A stretch of DNA of 48,493 nucleotides, from the IMG/VR virus record IMGVR_UViG_3300003702_000951, positions 1-48,493 of that record; one strand, 5' to 3'. Both the position numbers and the translations under genes were made by a program. Position 1 is the stretch's first letter; every line of letters begins with the position of its first letter. Under the pieces are notes generated by a model, which did not search any database, was not told where the DNA came from, and saw only the letters and a list, made by a program, of their open reading frames with translations. This document shows positions 1-8,563 of this stretch, piece after piece. Source of the stretch: a virus.

Positions 1-12
1 GTTTAACAGCAT
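1..12 (-). CDS. Start of a minus-strand gene cut by the window edge
   Basis: Only the first four codons (M-L-L-N) lie inside the window. The reason for calling it is a purine-rich ribosome binding site (AGAGGAAG on the minus strand, about 20-27) placed about 8 bases before the ATG at 10-12. Nothing can be said about the product. The stretch between this start and the plus-strand gene at 189 would then be a divergent intergenic region. Confidence 0.3.
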
Positions 13-158
13 AAATTACTTCCTCTTCGTTATATTAGAAACGCGAAGTTTCGAATCACTGAGATTATTGTTAAAGTGTATTCAAAACTGCATCCCTGCA
101 TAATTATTTAATACAATCCTTGTCATATGACCCTAAAAGAGCATATTTTATACCAATT

Positions 159-166
159 AATAAATA
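159..166 (+). promoter_or_regulatory. T4-late-type promoter octamer
   Basis: AATAAATA differs at one position from the T4 late consensus TATAAATA. It lies 22 bases before the ATG at 189, with the GGAG ribosome binding site (177-180) in between, so a transcript from it would carry a normal short leader. It supports the start at 189 rather than the TTG at 120. Confidence 0.45.
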
Positions 167-188
167 CATACATAATGGAGAACAACAA

Positions 189-902
189 ATGGCTGAAAGA
201 GAATACCTTGTAGAACAAGAATATTATAATTTAGACAGTTCAGAATCAATAACAATTAAAATCCCAAAAGATACTATTAGAACAGACAAAGTAAAAACAC
301 TTGGGATATGGTGTTCAGGCGGAGCAGATTCTGGTGCATTATTATATCTACTTGCTAAAACTATAAAAGATAATGATCTTAATATAGAAATTCAACCTAT
401 GACTGTTCGAAGACAACGACCATGGAATCCTGTAAAAGCCGCGCAAGTTATACAACGAGTTACTGAAATTCTCGAGTTTAAAGGAATGCGTCAACATCTA
501 GTTTACTTTCCAGATAAAAGCGATGCTCACCAAACAGAATGGCAAGAATTTCAAGACAAAGATCAGGAAAATATGGAAAATGGTATTTGGGATACATTAT
601 TTGATGGACTTACTTCAAATCCACCAGAAGGTGTTATGCCATATTCAAATCAAGAAGAACACAGACGCGGACCTGATGTAGAAAAAGAATTAGCAAGTCC
701 TGCAGGATTGCATTTTCGACCATTTTGGCAAATAGACAAAATGTTTATTGCAGATATATATAGACAATTTAATATTATAAATTCACTATTTTCAGTTACA
801 TGGTCATGCGAAGGAACCGTTGAAGACTCTTGTAACTTTACTATTCATTGTGAAAAATGCTGGTGGTGCATTGAAAGAATGTGGGCGTTTGGTAGATTAT
901 AA
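189..902 (+). CDS. QueC-like PP-loop ATPase
   Basis: This 237-residue protein has the ATP-pyrophosphatase loop SGGADS at about residues 43-48 and a cysteine cluster near its C-terminus (SCEGTVEDSC, then HCEKCWWC). That is the layout of QueC, the 7-cyano-7-deazaguanine (preQ0) synthase, whose C-terminal cysteines bind zinc. PP-loop enzymes adenylate a carboxylate or carbonyl before amination. I chose the ATG at 189 because GGAG sits 8 bases upstream; an in-frame TTG at 120 has no such site. Phage QueC homologues can serve 7-deazaguanine modification of DNA or host tRNA. No queD, queE or DNA-inserting transglycosylase is visible nearby, so the substrate is unknown. The PP-loop family call is secure and the QueC role tentative. 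Confidence 0.7.
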   Translation: MAEREYLVEQEYYNLDSSESITIKIPKDTIRTDKVKTLGIWCSGGADSGALLYLLAKTIKDNDLNIEIQPMTVRRQRPWNPVKAAQVIQRVTEILEFKGMRQHLVYFPDKSDAHQTEWQEFQDKDQENMENGIWDTLFDGLTSNPPEGVMPYSNQEEHRRGPDVEKELASPAGLHFRPFWQIDKMFIADIYRQFNIINSLFSVTWSCEGTVEDSCNFTIHCEKCWWCIERMWAFGRL

Positions 903-903
903 T

Positions 904-1188
904 TTATATTATACCAGTCCAAATTTGAGCCTGTTGTCCTACAGAACCATCTTTATCGGGTTCATCAGATGGATTAACTGTGCCTGCCAAAGGTGCACCA
1001 GTTGTTAACGCATCTACCTTATTATTAGTACCTATCATATTAAGGCGAAGAGTATTTACACGAGTATCCAGTGCATTTAGTCTATCTACTATATTCTGAT
1101 AATCATTATCCCACTGATCATTTTTACTATCAATTTTATCAGATAATTCTTTAACTAATTTAAATAAATCTTTAATTGCTTGACTCAT
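904..1188 (-). CDS. Small coiled-coil protein
   Basis: This is a 94-residue protein whose first 70 residues are heptad-like and strongly charged (repeated L/I with K/D/E, as in LFKLVKELSDKID). A short G/P/D-rich tail follows. The start at 1188 lies inside the last codons of the lysozyme gene, a 17-base overlap; the longer ORF up to 1227 would overlap the lysozyme more and looks like read-back into it. The coiled coil suggests an oligomer or a structural or lysis-related part. I do not recognise a family. Confidence 0.6.
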   Translation of the reverse strand: MSQAIKDLFKLVKELSDKIDSKNDQWDNDYQNIVDRLNALDTRVNTLRLNMIGTNNKVDALTTGAPLAGTVNPSDEPDKDGSVGQQAQIWTGII

Positions 1189-1675
1189 TCTCAAATAACC
1201 CCGCTTCGGCTTTTCTTCGAACAACAAGTCCTTTTAAAACTTGACCGCCGGCCCTATTCCATCTTTTCATTTGATAAGGAACTTCGCCATACTTACCAGC
1301 ATTTAATTCTTTTAACATTGTGCTATTTTGTAAATTAGTAGGACCCAAATTATAAACCCAACTTACAAGTGCATCAAATTGATTTTGAGTCAAAGGAACT
1401 ATAACAAGTTTATTAATATATCCCTCAAATTCTCGTAAATCAACCGCTAACATTATATCAGCTTGATGTTGAGAAATTGTCATATCCTCATCAACACCTT
1501 TTGTATGGCCATATCCTATTGTCCATACACCCACTGAATCTTGATATGCTGTAAGTTTGCAACCTTCAAACGATCTAATTAAAATAACCCCTGCTTCACT
1601 TGTTTTCATTTGATAACAATTAACTCCAATCACAAATAAAACTAATACTATAGACCACTTAACGATTTTATTCAT
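1172..1675 (-). CDS. Endolysin, GH24 (T4-type) lysozyme with N-terminal membrane signal
   Basis: This 167-residue muramidase hydrolyses the MurNAc-GlcNAc bond of peptidoglycan. The GH24 catalytic arrangement is exact: Glu37, eight residues, Asp46, five residues, Thr52 (SFEGCKLTAYQDSVGVWT). Residues 4-19 form a hydrophobic segment, so it may be exported as a signal-anchor-release or signal-peptide endolysin rather than through a holin like T4 gpe. A Cys at 20 after GVN is only a poor lipobox. The next small gene starts inside its 3' end, and its own start overlaps the upstream gene by 8 bases. The spanin-like pair lies about 5 kb upstream in the same direction. Function is confident; the export route is inferred. 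Confidence 0.92.
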   Translation of the reverse strand: MNKIVKWSIVLVLFVIGVNCYQMKTSEAGVILIRSFEGCKLTAYQDSVGVWTIGYGHTKGVDEDMTISQHQADIMLAVDLREFEGYINKLVIVPLTQNQFDALVSWVYNLGPTNLQNSTMLKELNAGKYGEVPYQMKRWNRAGGQVLKGLVVRRKAEAGLFENESSN

Positions 1676-2462
1676 CTACAATATCTGTAACTGTTTCGCC
1701 TAATTCATCATATCTAAATACTCTTTCAACAAACTTAATATCTTTACTTACTCTTAACTTTATCATCACGATATCTTCTTTATGATTTAGAAACAAATTA
1801 TAACCATAATAATAATATCGAGTTCTTAATCTTGGCGAAACAATTCCTTTATGTGTGTTAATATTTATTAAATTTCTGAACACATGATCAAAATTAATAT
1901 TAAACCTATAATCATCTTTATCTTTATTTTCAAAAAACTCCTTAAGCCATGGTATTTGTCGATCATAAAAATCTGGCGAAGACAAAAAACCTATTTTATA
2001 TCTATATTTTCTCCAAAATAATTGTGGCCGAAATAAAACTTTATCACCTTCAAGTAACGTATCATAATGCTCTTGATTAATTGGACGCTCAGCAGAAATA
2101 ACATATTCTCCAAACAATTCAATTAGTTTATTAAAATTCTTATAGCTTTTTAAAAAAATTGTTCGATTAAGATCGTGCCTTTCTTTTAAGTCTGAGGGAA
2201 AAGGATAATGTTCTTTATATGTAGTAGAAAGCCATTTATCTAGTTTCCTTTCATACGCTGACCATTCTTTATAAGTCTCAGCTGACATTTCATAACCAGT
2301 ATAATTATTTTGATATAAATTATCATTAACTCGATAATAACGATAACTTGATTTAAATATTATTTTAAAAGCAAATCCACTATATGGTGGTGCTTTATAA
2401 TATAACTTTGGAACCGGTTTGATCCGTTGAACAACCGGCATAGGATACATATCTCTAAACAT
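1668..2462 (-). CDS. Hypothetical phage protein rich in Tyr and Phe
   Basis: This 264-residue protein is not recognised. It is rich in aromatic residues and lysine, with runs such as RYYYYGYN near residue 215, has no clear transmembrane segment and is probably soluble. It sits between clpA (4 bases away) and the lysozyme (8-base overlap), so it belongs to the same late transcription unit. A structural or host-interaction role is possible, but no motif supports either. Confidence 0.7.
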   Translation of the reverse strand: MFRDMYPMPVVQRIKPVPKLYYKAPPYSGFAFKIIFKSSYRYYRVNDNLYQNNYTGYEMSAETYKEWSAYERKLDKWLSTTYKEHYPFPSDLKERHDLNRTIFLKSYKNFNKLIELFGEYVISAERPINQEHYDTLLEGDKVLFRPQLFWRKYRYKIGFLSSPDFYDRQIPWLKEFFENKDKDDYRFNINFDHVFRNLININTHKGIVSPRLRTRYYYYGYNLFLNHKEDIVMIKLRVSKDIKFVERVFRYDELGETVTDIVDE

Positions 2463-2466
2463 GTTC

Positions 2467-4659
2467 TTAACTATAAGTAAATATTATCTCATCATTTTCA
2501 ACTGTTGCACGTACCGAACCGCCATTTTTAAGTTGGCCGAACAATATCTCTCTACTTAATGGCTTTTTAATTTTTTCTTCAAATAATCTTTTTAAGGGCC
2601 GGGCACCCATAGTTTCATTATAACCATTTTCACTTAACCATACTTTTGTATTCTTTAACATACTAATTTTTACTTTCTTAGGCTGTAACAACACATTAGT
2701 CTCATCTATAATTTTATCAACTATTTTTAAAATAATAGCCTTTGATAATTTACCAAACTTAACTGTTGCGTCAAGCCTGTTTCTAAATTCAGGAGCAAAG
2801 AATGATTCAACAGCAGAATCATCAGCACCAAACATTTCCAAAGAACCAAAACCAATTGCATTCTTTTCCATATCAACAGCACCTAAATTAGATGTCATTA
2901 TTAATATTGCATTTCGAAAATTAACTGTTTTACCATCACTACTAGTTAATTTACCATCATCCATAATCTGTAACAAAATTTGTAATACTTCTGTAGCGGC
3001 TTTTTCAACTTCATCTAACAAAAGTACACAATTAGGATATTGCTCTACATCATTAATAAGTTGTCCAGACCCTACACTACCTTCAGAATATCCAACATAA
3101 CCTGGAGGAGCACCAATAAGTTTACTTACAGAATGTTTTTCCATATACTCTGACATGTCATACCGTAGTAATTTAATATTAAGATTACTTGCTAACTGTC
3201 TTGCCGTCTCAGTTTTACCACAACCTGTAGGTCCAACAAACAAAAAACTACCAATTGGTTTATTTTCTTCACGCAAACCTGCTTTATTAACAAGTATAGC
3301 ATCTACTAATGTAGTTAATGCATCATCTTGTCCAAATACAACTTTAGATAATCTGTCTTCAAGATGCTCATACGTATCAGTTTCATCTTTATCAACAACT
3401 TCTATTGGTAATTTAGAAATTTTACTAATAATGCTTTCAATGTCCTTAATTCCAATATTTGTTTTTTCTTTAGCTTCATGATTAAACAACCTAACTTTTG
3501 CACCAGCCATATCAATTACATCAATTGCTTTATCTGGTAAATGCCTGCCCTGTATATACTTGTCACTTGCTTCGGCAACATAATCCAAAGTACCTTTATC
3601 AAATTTAATATTATGAAATGCCTCATAATAAGGACGAAGGCCTTCTAAAATTAATTTACAATCCTCTACACTTGGTTCTGGTACATCTAATTTATAAAAT
3701 CGACGCATTAATGCTCTATCTTTTTCTATATGTTTACGATATTCTTCATATGTTGTAGCACCAATAACTTGTATATCACCTTTACTTAAAATGGGTTTTA
3801 ATATTTGAGCGGCATCTATATTACTTTGTCCTGCTGAACCTGCACCAAGTATTTGATGAATCTCATCGATGAACATAATAGCATTGCCTTTGGTTTCCAT
3901 TTCTTTAAGTACAAACTTAATACGTTCTTCAAAATCACCTCTATATTTTGATCCAGCAACCATTGCACCTATATCTACAGACCAGATTTCTTTATCTGCA
4001 AGTAACTTTGGTACTTCTTTATCTACAATCTTTTTAGCAAGGCCTTCAGCAATAGCTGTTTTACCTACACCTGCTTCACCAACAATAATAACATTATTTT
4101 TACGCCTGCGAGCAAGTGTTTCCATCAATGCCAATACTTCAGGTTCGCGGCCAATTAGTGGATCTATTTTACTTTCTTTTGCTTCATCATTAAGATTTAT
4201 ACACCATTTTTCTAATTCACTTTCGTCATTTTCATTTGCTTCATCAGTAATAGATTTAATTAATTCATCTTTATCCATTCCTGCTTCTACTATAAAATAA
4301 TAAGCATAACTTTCTGTTTCACTCATTATACTAACAAGCAAATCTTTTGGTTCTAATATTTTTCTACCACTAAAAATAACCTGTGTAAATGCTCGATGAA
4401 ACACACGTTCTAAACTTTGTGTCTTTTGTGGAGTAACTTCTTCTCTATCTAGAACAATATCTTGTTTATCAACTTTAATATGGTTACCAACTTCTTTATT
4501 TAATTCTGATATATCCACTTCAGACTTTGATATTAACTTAATTACTTCTTCTTCTTGCAAAAGACTATATAACAGATGTTCAAGAGTAACATATTCATGT
4601 TTATTCTCTGTAGCCATATCGACTGCTCGTTCAACTAACTCTTCAATTCTATCAGACAC
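2467..4659 (-). CDS. clpA: ClpA-type AAA+ unfoldase
   Basis: This 730-residue protein has all the parts of ClpA (E. coli 758): a Clp N-domain (1-145), a first AAA module with Walker A GEAGVGKT (194-201) and Walker B FIDEIH (263-268), and a second with GPTGCGKT (476-483) and LLLDEVEK (546-553). There is no ClpB/ClpC middle coiled coil. An IGF tripeptide at about 602-604, at the ClpA position before PEFRNRLD, is the loop that docks into ClpP. A ClpP homologue is encoded at 47213. The enzyme would unfold proteins and feed them to ClpP in the cytoplasm. Its 5' end overlaps the upstream deformylase gene by 8 bases. No ClpS adaptor was seen in the window. Confidence 0.95.
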   Translation of the reverse strand: MSDRIEELVERAVDMATENKHEYVTLEHLLYSLLQEEEVIKLISKSEVDISELNKEVGNHIKVDKQDIVLDREEVTPQKTQSLERVFHRAFTQVIFSGRKILEPKDLLVSIMSETESYAYYFIVEAGMDKDELIKSITDEANENDESELEKWCINLNDEAKESKIDPLIGREPEVLALMETLARRRKNNVIIVGEAGVGKTAIAEGLAKKIVDKEVPKLLADKEIWSVDIGAMVAGSKYRGDFEERIKFVLKEMETKGNAIMFIDEIHQILGAGSAGQSNIDAAQILKPILSKGDIQVIGATTYEEYRKHIEKDRALMRRFYKLDVPEPSVEDCKLILEGLRPYYEAFHNIKFDKGTLDYVAEASDKYIQGRHLPDKAIDVIDMAGAKVRLFNHEAKEKTNIGIKDIESIISKISKLPIEVVDKDETDTYEHLEDRLSKVVFGQDDALTTLVDAILVNKAGLREENKPIGSFLFVGPTGCGKTETARQLASNLNIKLLRYDMSEYMEKHSVSKLIGAPPGYVGYSEGSVGSGQLINDVEQYPNCVLLLDEVEKAATEVLQILLQIMDDGKLTSSDGKTVNFRNAILIMTSNLGAVDMEKNAIGFGSLEMFGADDSAVESFFAPEFRNRLDATVKFGKLSKAIILKIVDKIIDETNVLLQPKKVKISMLKNTKVWLSENGYNETMGARPLKRLFEEKIKKPLSREILFGQLKNGGSVRATVENDEIIFTYS

Positions 4660-5119
4660 GGTTTTTCCTTTGTTTTTTCTTAGCTAAAGCAAACACCATT
4701 CTTGATACTCGTTGATTAAAACAAATACCATCTAAGTGATCTAGCTCATGTTGAAAGCATCTTGCTTTTATACCAGATAATTTATCTTCTTGTTTCTTGT
4801 TCTTTACATCGGTGTAACCTACAACAATTGCCTTGGCTCTTTTTACTTTCATCCATAAATTAGGAAAACTAAGACAACCTTCACCAATTAACTCATATTC
4901 ATTGCCCATTTCAACTATCTCTGGGTTAACATATATTTTATCCTTCATAATAAACAACCGATAATCCAATCCTACTTGTGGAGCGGCCAATCCTATACCA
5001 TCATTGTTTATCATTATATCAAACATTTGACTAAACAATTTTTCAATGTCAACGTTATTAACATTAACTTTATTACATTTTTGTAATAAAATACTATTTG
5101 GATAATGGACTAACTTCAT
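4652..5119 (-). CDS. def: Peptide deformylase
   Basis: This 155-residue metalloenzyme removes the N-formyl group from nascent proteins at the ribosome exit. The three diagnostic motifs are intact: GIGLAAPQVG (motif 1), EGCLSFP (motif 2, metal-binding Cys) and QHELDHLDG (motif 3, two metal-binding His and catalytic Glu). It is slightly shorter than most bacterial forms (about 165-190), mainly at the C-terminus, as is usual for phage deformylases. It overlaps clpA by 8 bases, so the two are probably translationally coupled. Phage deformylases are known from marine T4-like viruses. Identification is very secure. Confidence 0.96.
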   Translation of the reverse strand: MKLVHYPNSILLQKCNKVNVNNVDIEKLFSQMFDIMINNDGIGLAAPQVGLDYRLFIMKDKIYVNPEIVEMGNEYELIGEGCLSFPNLWMKVKRAKAIVVGYTDVKNKKQEDKLSGIKARCFQHELDHLDGICFNQRVSRMVFALAKKKQRKNRV

Positions 5120-5129
5120 TATTATTTAA

Positions 5130-5137
5130 TATTTACC
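5130..5137 (-). promoter_or_regulatory. Possible late-promoter variant before def
   Basis: Minus-strand GGTAAATA lies 10 bases before the deformylase ATG, overlapping the end of the J-protein gene. The same GGTAAATA variant recurs at 37228 and 39315 in intergenic DNA upstream of other genes. It matches six of eight positions of the T4 late octamer. Evidence is the motif and its position only. Confidence 0.3.
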
Positions 5138-6026
5138 GTAACTCTCTAATAGTTGATAATACATCTAACTGTTTTTGGGTTAAATCAGTTGGTATAATTA
5201 CCTCTACTAATAAAATTAAATTGCCATATTGTCCAGTTCTTGTACTTATAATACCTTTTTCTTTTAATCTAATTTTTGCATTTGGCTGTGTACTAGGTGG
5301 TATTTTTACACTAATATACTTTTTATCTATATGTCGAAATTTTACTTCACAACCAAGAATAGCATCAAACACATTAACTTTAATTGTAGTTATTAAATCA
5401 TTATTTTTACGATGCCACTTAGATGAACTTGTAACTCTTATAACAATAATTAAATCACCTGCAGACAACGACGGATTAGTATTATCTCCCAATCCAGCAA
5501 ACTTTAATTTGCTACCATCCATTACGCCTGGCGGTATTTTTACATTTACACTCCTTACCGAACCACTTGGTAAATTAATATCTAATTGCTGTTCTATACC
5601 TATATAAGCATCTTCTAAACTAATTTCATATTCTAATGTAATATTACGATTTATCGGTCTTTGCCGAGCAAATCCTTGACCAAATACTGTTGAAAAAACT
5701 TCCTCAATACCACCAGGTTGTCCCGTACCAAATGAAAATTCAAACTGGCCTGGGCCTGTTTGAGAAAAACCTCTTTGGGTAAAACTTGGATGAGGAGCAT
5801 GTTGACGTGCCTGAAAACCCGATTGCTGAAATTGACGTTGTTGATCATATTCAATTTTTTTATTAGTATCACTTAAAGTTTCATATGCTTCATTAATTTT
5901 TTTAAAATCTGTTTCTTTCCCACCGCGATCAGGATGATGCTTCTGTGCAAGTTTACGGAACGCTTGTTTTATTTCTTTTGCTGAAGCATCTTTATTAACA
6001 CCTAAATCTTCATAATAGTCGGACAT
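5133..6026 (-). CDS. DnaJ/CbpA-like J-domain co-chaperone
   Basis: This 297-residue protein starts with a complete J-domain (residues 2-66) carrying the HPD motif (HHPDRGG), which stimulates DnaK ATPase. A Q/F/G-rich linker (67-115) and the two C-terminal beta-rich client-binding domains follow. The cysteine zinc-finger domain of DnaJ is absent, so it is of the CbpA type (E. coli CbpA 306 residues). It would direct host DnaK to clients during infection, for example virion proteins. It sits just downstream of the spanin-like genes (1-base gap) and upstream of the deformylase. Confident as a J-protein; the client is unknown. Confidence 0.92.
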   Translation of the reverse strand: MSDYYEDLGVNKDASAKEIKQAFRKLAQKHHPDRGGKETDFKKINEAYETLSDTNKKIEYDQQRQFQQSGFQARQHAPHPSFTQRGFSQTGPGQFEFSFGTGQPGGIEEVFSTVFGQGFARQRPINRNITLEYEISLEDAYIGIEQQLDINLPSGSVRSVNVKIPPGVMDGSKLKFAGLGDNTNPSLSAGDLIIVIRVTSSSKWHRKNNDLITTIKVNVFDAILGCEVKFRHIDKKYISVKIPPSTQPNAKIRLKEKGIISTRTGQYGNLILLVEVIIPTDLTQKQLDVLSTIRELR

Positions 6027-6027
6027 A

Positions 6028-6471
6028 TCATTTTCTAAAAAAGTCCAGAATTGAATTTGACTTGTTATTACTATTTAACTTATTGTTATAGTCGTCCTTT
6101 TGTTTCTCAATTCGTTGTTCAGTTTCTTCATAATATTCCTTGTATGCTTGAATGATAGCCTGTTGCTGTAAAAGAAGTTCTCTAATTTGTGCTAAATTTA
6201 AAGACAACCCTTTATAGCCATCATCTGTAAGAGCAAATAATACAACATCTGTTCTTGCAGTTTTAAGTTTTTCAAATACTTCTTCTGCATTTTCAGGTGT
6301 AACAATAAACCATGTTACACCATTTAATTCCAAATTTCTTATGTTAGGTGGATTAAGTGCTACAGAAGTAACTGGCTCACTGAGAATCCTTACTGTTTTA
6401 GTTGTAGTGCAACCTGTGATACCTAAAGATATTACTAATAATGCTACTAACAATGAACTCCGCACTTCCAT
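6028..6471 (-). CDS. Putative outer-membrane spanin lipoprotein (o-spanin-like)
   Basis: This 147-residue protein has a signal peptide ending in a good lipobox (LGITGC, Cys at about 21), so it should be lipidated. The body is soluble and the C-terminal third is helical and charged (QQQAIIQAYKEYYEETEQ). Immediately upstream, with no gap, is a single-pass membrane protein with a long coiled coil, the other half expected of a two-component spanin. The pair would span the periplasm and fuse inner and outer membranes at lysis. The gene is longer than most Rz1 proteins. Lipoprotein is clear; spanin is inferred from the pair and the phage context. Confidence 0.65.
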   Translation of the reverse strand: MEVRSSLLVALLVISLGITGCTTTKTVRILSEPVTSVALNPPNIRNLELNGVTWFIVTPENAEEVFEKLKTARTDVVLFALTDDGYKGLSLNLAQIRELLLQQQAIIQAYKEYYEETEQRIEKQKDDYNNKLNSNNKSNSILDFFRK

Positions 6472-6966
6472 TTACTTTTTCTCCACATAATTTGGATTAG
6501 CAATTGATGGGCACTCTTGATTTGTTTGTGATTTCTTTGTTGCATTAATTTCTTTTTCTGTTAGCGGTGAACCTGATGCTATCTCGAAACATCGCAATAC
6601 CTTTTTAGTTGCATTATTAATAATCCTCTCAATAAGAGCTGGCTTAACTTCTGCAAGTTTACCAATGTCTCGAGTACCGAAATTTTTACTACGTTTATTA
6701 AACTTATTCACAAGGATTTCATAATCCCTTCTATACTTGCCAAACTCGTTACGCAACTTTACTAAAGTCTCTCGGCTACGAACTATATCTTCATTCAACT
6801 TTTCAATAGTCTGTGCTTGTAGCGTCCCTTGAATTTTCATTGCGGCATTTTCATTAGCGGCCGCTACTAATCTTTCTTGAGTATCTGTATAATACAAATA
6901 CCCAACTCCTCCTACTGCACCGAGTATAAGAAGTATAAAAAAATATAATTTTATTGTCCCAAACAT
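6472..6966 (-). CDS. Putative inner-membrane spanin (Rz-like)
   Basis: This 164-residue protein has an N-terminal transmembrane segment (about 7-26), a long coiled coil (30-95) and a C-terminal region with two cysteines (RCFEIASG, then QECPS). This N-in, C-out layout is that of an i-spanin, with the coiled coil crossing the periplasm to meet an outer-membrane lipoprotein. The next gene encodes exactly such a lipoprotein. I infer the role from architecture and gene pairing rather than from a recognised family match. The upstream 81-residue gene ends 1 base before the start. Confidence 0.65.
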   Translation of the reverse strand: MFGTIKLYFFILLILGAVGGVGYLYYTDTQERLVAAANENAAMKIQGTLQAQTIEKLNEDIVRSRETLVKLRNEFGKYRRDYEILVNKFNKRSKNFGTRDIGKLAEVKPALIERIINNATKKVLRCFEIASGSPLTEKEINATKKSQTNQECPSIANPNYVEKK

Positions 6967-6967
6967 A

Positions 6968-7213
6968 TTAAATACCCTTAAACTTTATTAATTTAAACAA
7001 TATAATATCTATAGCCCTTTCAAAACTAATATAACCATAATCTCCATCAAACCACCAGCTCCATTTACCATCACAATTTTCTTCACACCATTCACAATAC
7101 AGATGGGGTACACCCTCATCAGCCATTTTGACGTTATATTGATATTTTTCTGCTTCCCCAGGAATCCATGAATATATTTTATTTAAATTTTTATTTGGAT
7201 TATGCATATGCAT
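6968..7213 (-). CDS. Small Cys/Trp-rich hypothetical protein
   Basis: This 81-residue protein starts at the ATG at 7213, 13 bases after the stop of the upstream gene; the longer ORF to 7255 would run back into that gene. The centre carries LYCEWCEENCDGKWSWWF, three cysteines and five tryptophans within about 20 residues, followed by an FDGDYGYISF turn and a hydrophobic C-terminal helix (IDIILFKLIKF). The cysteines could bind a metal. No family is recognised. Confidence 0.6.
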   Translation of the reverse strand: MHMHNPNKNLNKIYSWIPGEAEKYQYNVKMADEGVPHLYCEWCEENCDGKWSWWFDGDYGYISFERAIDIILFKLIKFKGI

Positions 7214-7226
7214 AATATCCAGGCGC

Positions 7227-8006
7227 TTATGCTTCTGCTTTAAGTGCCATTGCATTTCCGTGGCTATTTGTAACTACCACATATTTTCCTACACTATTAA
7301 CATTATACGACGGACCGAACAGTCTTGTCAATCTTAAAATACGAGGATTTTCATATTTAATAGGTTTATTTTTTAATTGTTTTGTTTCAAAAAGATTATC
7401 TTCAGTATCAATTGCCTCTATAAAAAACATCAAAGGACGGCCTTGATTTAATTTAATAAATAATTTTCCTTCAGTAATATAATAAGGTCTTGCTAACTCT
7501 GAATGTAGAAAACTTTCAGCGGCGGCTTCCCTATCATGCATATCTTTTGCACTTGTATATGATTCTGGATCTAATAAAACTTCTTTTAATAAACTCTCAG
7601 GTGATAAAGTAGTACTAACTTTATTTGGATAACTTTTAAACTTCCATTCATTATTTTTAATAACATGTTTAATATCATTTAACAAACGAACAAACTTTAC
7701 TGGAAATTTATTATCCCGTTTAAATTCAGCAAATACTATATAATTACCATCTGCGGTTGGGCCGGGACTTATATCTGAATCTAATGTATCAATTGGACCT
7801 GTTCTAATAAATTCTTCTAAATCTTTTGCTGGAGGTTCATCAATACATTCAAAAGCAACAACAATAATATCTTTTTCATTACCACCTTTTGGTTGAAAAA
7901 GGTCAATAGAAACTTCTGAAAGGATGGTATCCTTTAGATCTCCAAATCTTAATCCCTCATTAAGCTGCTGGGGTTGCGGCTGGGGCGAGCGGTTCTGCTT
8001 GTTCAA
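7227..8006 (-). CDS. Hypothetical phage protein, possibly structural
   Basis: This 259-residue soluble protein begins with a P/Q-rich segment (about residues 6-15) and continues as a mixed alpha/beta protein. Its first codons overlap the 3' end of the next upstream gene by 47 bases in another frame. I do not recognise the family. The pairing with the 194-residue protein upstream, both without enzyme motifs, fits virion or assembly components, but this is a guess from context. Confidence 0.65.
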   Translation of the reverse strand: MNKQNRSPQPQPQQLNEGLRFGDLKDTILSEVSIDLFQPKGGNEKDIIVVAFECIDEPPAKDLEEFIRTGPIDTLDSDISPGPTADGNYIVFAEFKRDNKFPVKFVRLLNDIKHVIKNNEWKFKSYPNKVSTTLSPESLLKEVLLDPESYTSAKDMHDREAAAESFLHSELARPYYITEGKLFIKLNQGRPLMFFIEAIDTEDNLFETKQLKNKPIKYENPRILRLTRLFGPSYNVNSVGKYVVVTNSHGNAMALKAEA

Positions 8007-8544
8007 TATTATTCTCTACGTCTGTTTCCTCATTTTTAGTTGCATCTGCGTCATCGAGACCTTCAATATTTGCTTTATTAACTGCCGCAATATCCAATTT
8101 CTGTCCGGCAACCTCTAAACTACGATCATCAAATGTTTCTAAAAATCTACGAGGCATTTGAATTTTTACTAACCAAACCTGTTGTGATTCCATCTTTGGT
8201 TCTTTAGTTCTTAAATCTTTTAAATCTTCAACACCTTTAACTCTAACAGGAACTTCTATTTCTTCCTTAACAAAATTAACTTTACATCCATATTTGTCCA
8301 AACGACGAATAGCATCTGGATCTGGCATTCCTTTACGTGGATACATAAGTGTTACATTAAACCAATGCCGCTCTAATATTGGACCTTCAACAACTTCACC
8401 TGCCATCCAATTTTTGTAAGCATAAATGCCAGTGTCGTCAAGAACTTTCTCAAATTCTAACAACATATCTAATAATGTCTTGTTGCCATTAATGCGATTT
8501 ACATTTTCAACGGCATTTCGAATAAAAGTATTATCTAATCCCAT
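7960..8544 (-). CDS. Hypothetical phage protein with acidic, Ala-rich tail
   Basis: This 194-residue protein has a folded first 150 residues and a disordered acidic/Ala/Pro-rich tail (EPLAPAATPAA at the end). The tail-coding DNA is read in a second frame as the start of the next gene (47-base overlap). The core has no catalytic motif that I recognise. A late-promoter octamer stands exactly 5 bases before the ATG, suggesting late expression and a virion or assembly role. Confidence 0.65.
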   Translation of the reverse strand: MGLDNTFIRNAVENVNRINGNKTLLDMLLEFEKVLDDTGIYAYKNWMAGEVVEGPILERHWFNVTLMYPRKGMPDPDAIRRLDKYGCKVNFVKEEIEVPVRVKGVEDLKDLRTKEPKMESQQVWLVKIQMPRRFLETFDDRSLEVAGQKLDIAAVNKANIEGLDDADATKNEETDVENNIEQAEPLAPAATPAA

Positions 8545-8549
8545 AGTTA

Positions 8550-8557
8550 TATTTATC
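8550..8557 (-). promoter_or_regulatory. T4-late-type promoter octamer, 5 bases from ATG
   Basis: Minus-strand GATAAATA is followed by five bases and the ATG of the gene starting at 8544. T4 late transcripts start about six bases after the octamer, so this one would produce a message with essentially no leader. It is one of six sites in the window with the same 5-base spacing. Confidence 0.5.
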
Positions 8558-8563
8558 TTTTAT

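Noticed and set aside
1-119. tRNA-like or hairpin sequence with TTCGAATC and CTTCG/CGAAG
   Set aside because: The T-loop-like TTCGAAT is not closed by a good stem (T against C next to the loop), and no acceptor stem pairs. Left as non-coding with a minus-strand ribosome site.
120-188. In-frame upstream extension of the QueC-like protein from TTG at 120
   Set aside because: No ribosome binding site there; GGAG and a promoter octamer point to the ATG at 189.
820-1008. Plus-strand open frame of 62 codons
   Set aside because: Overlaps the end of the QueC-like gene and the start of the reverse gene; no ribosome binding site.
3869-4300. Long plus-strand open frame of 143 codons
   Set aside because: Lies inside clpA on the opposite strand; composition is that of a shadow frame with no ribosome site or similarity.
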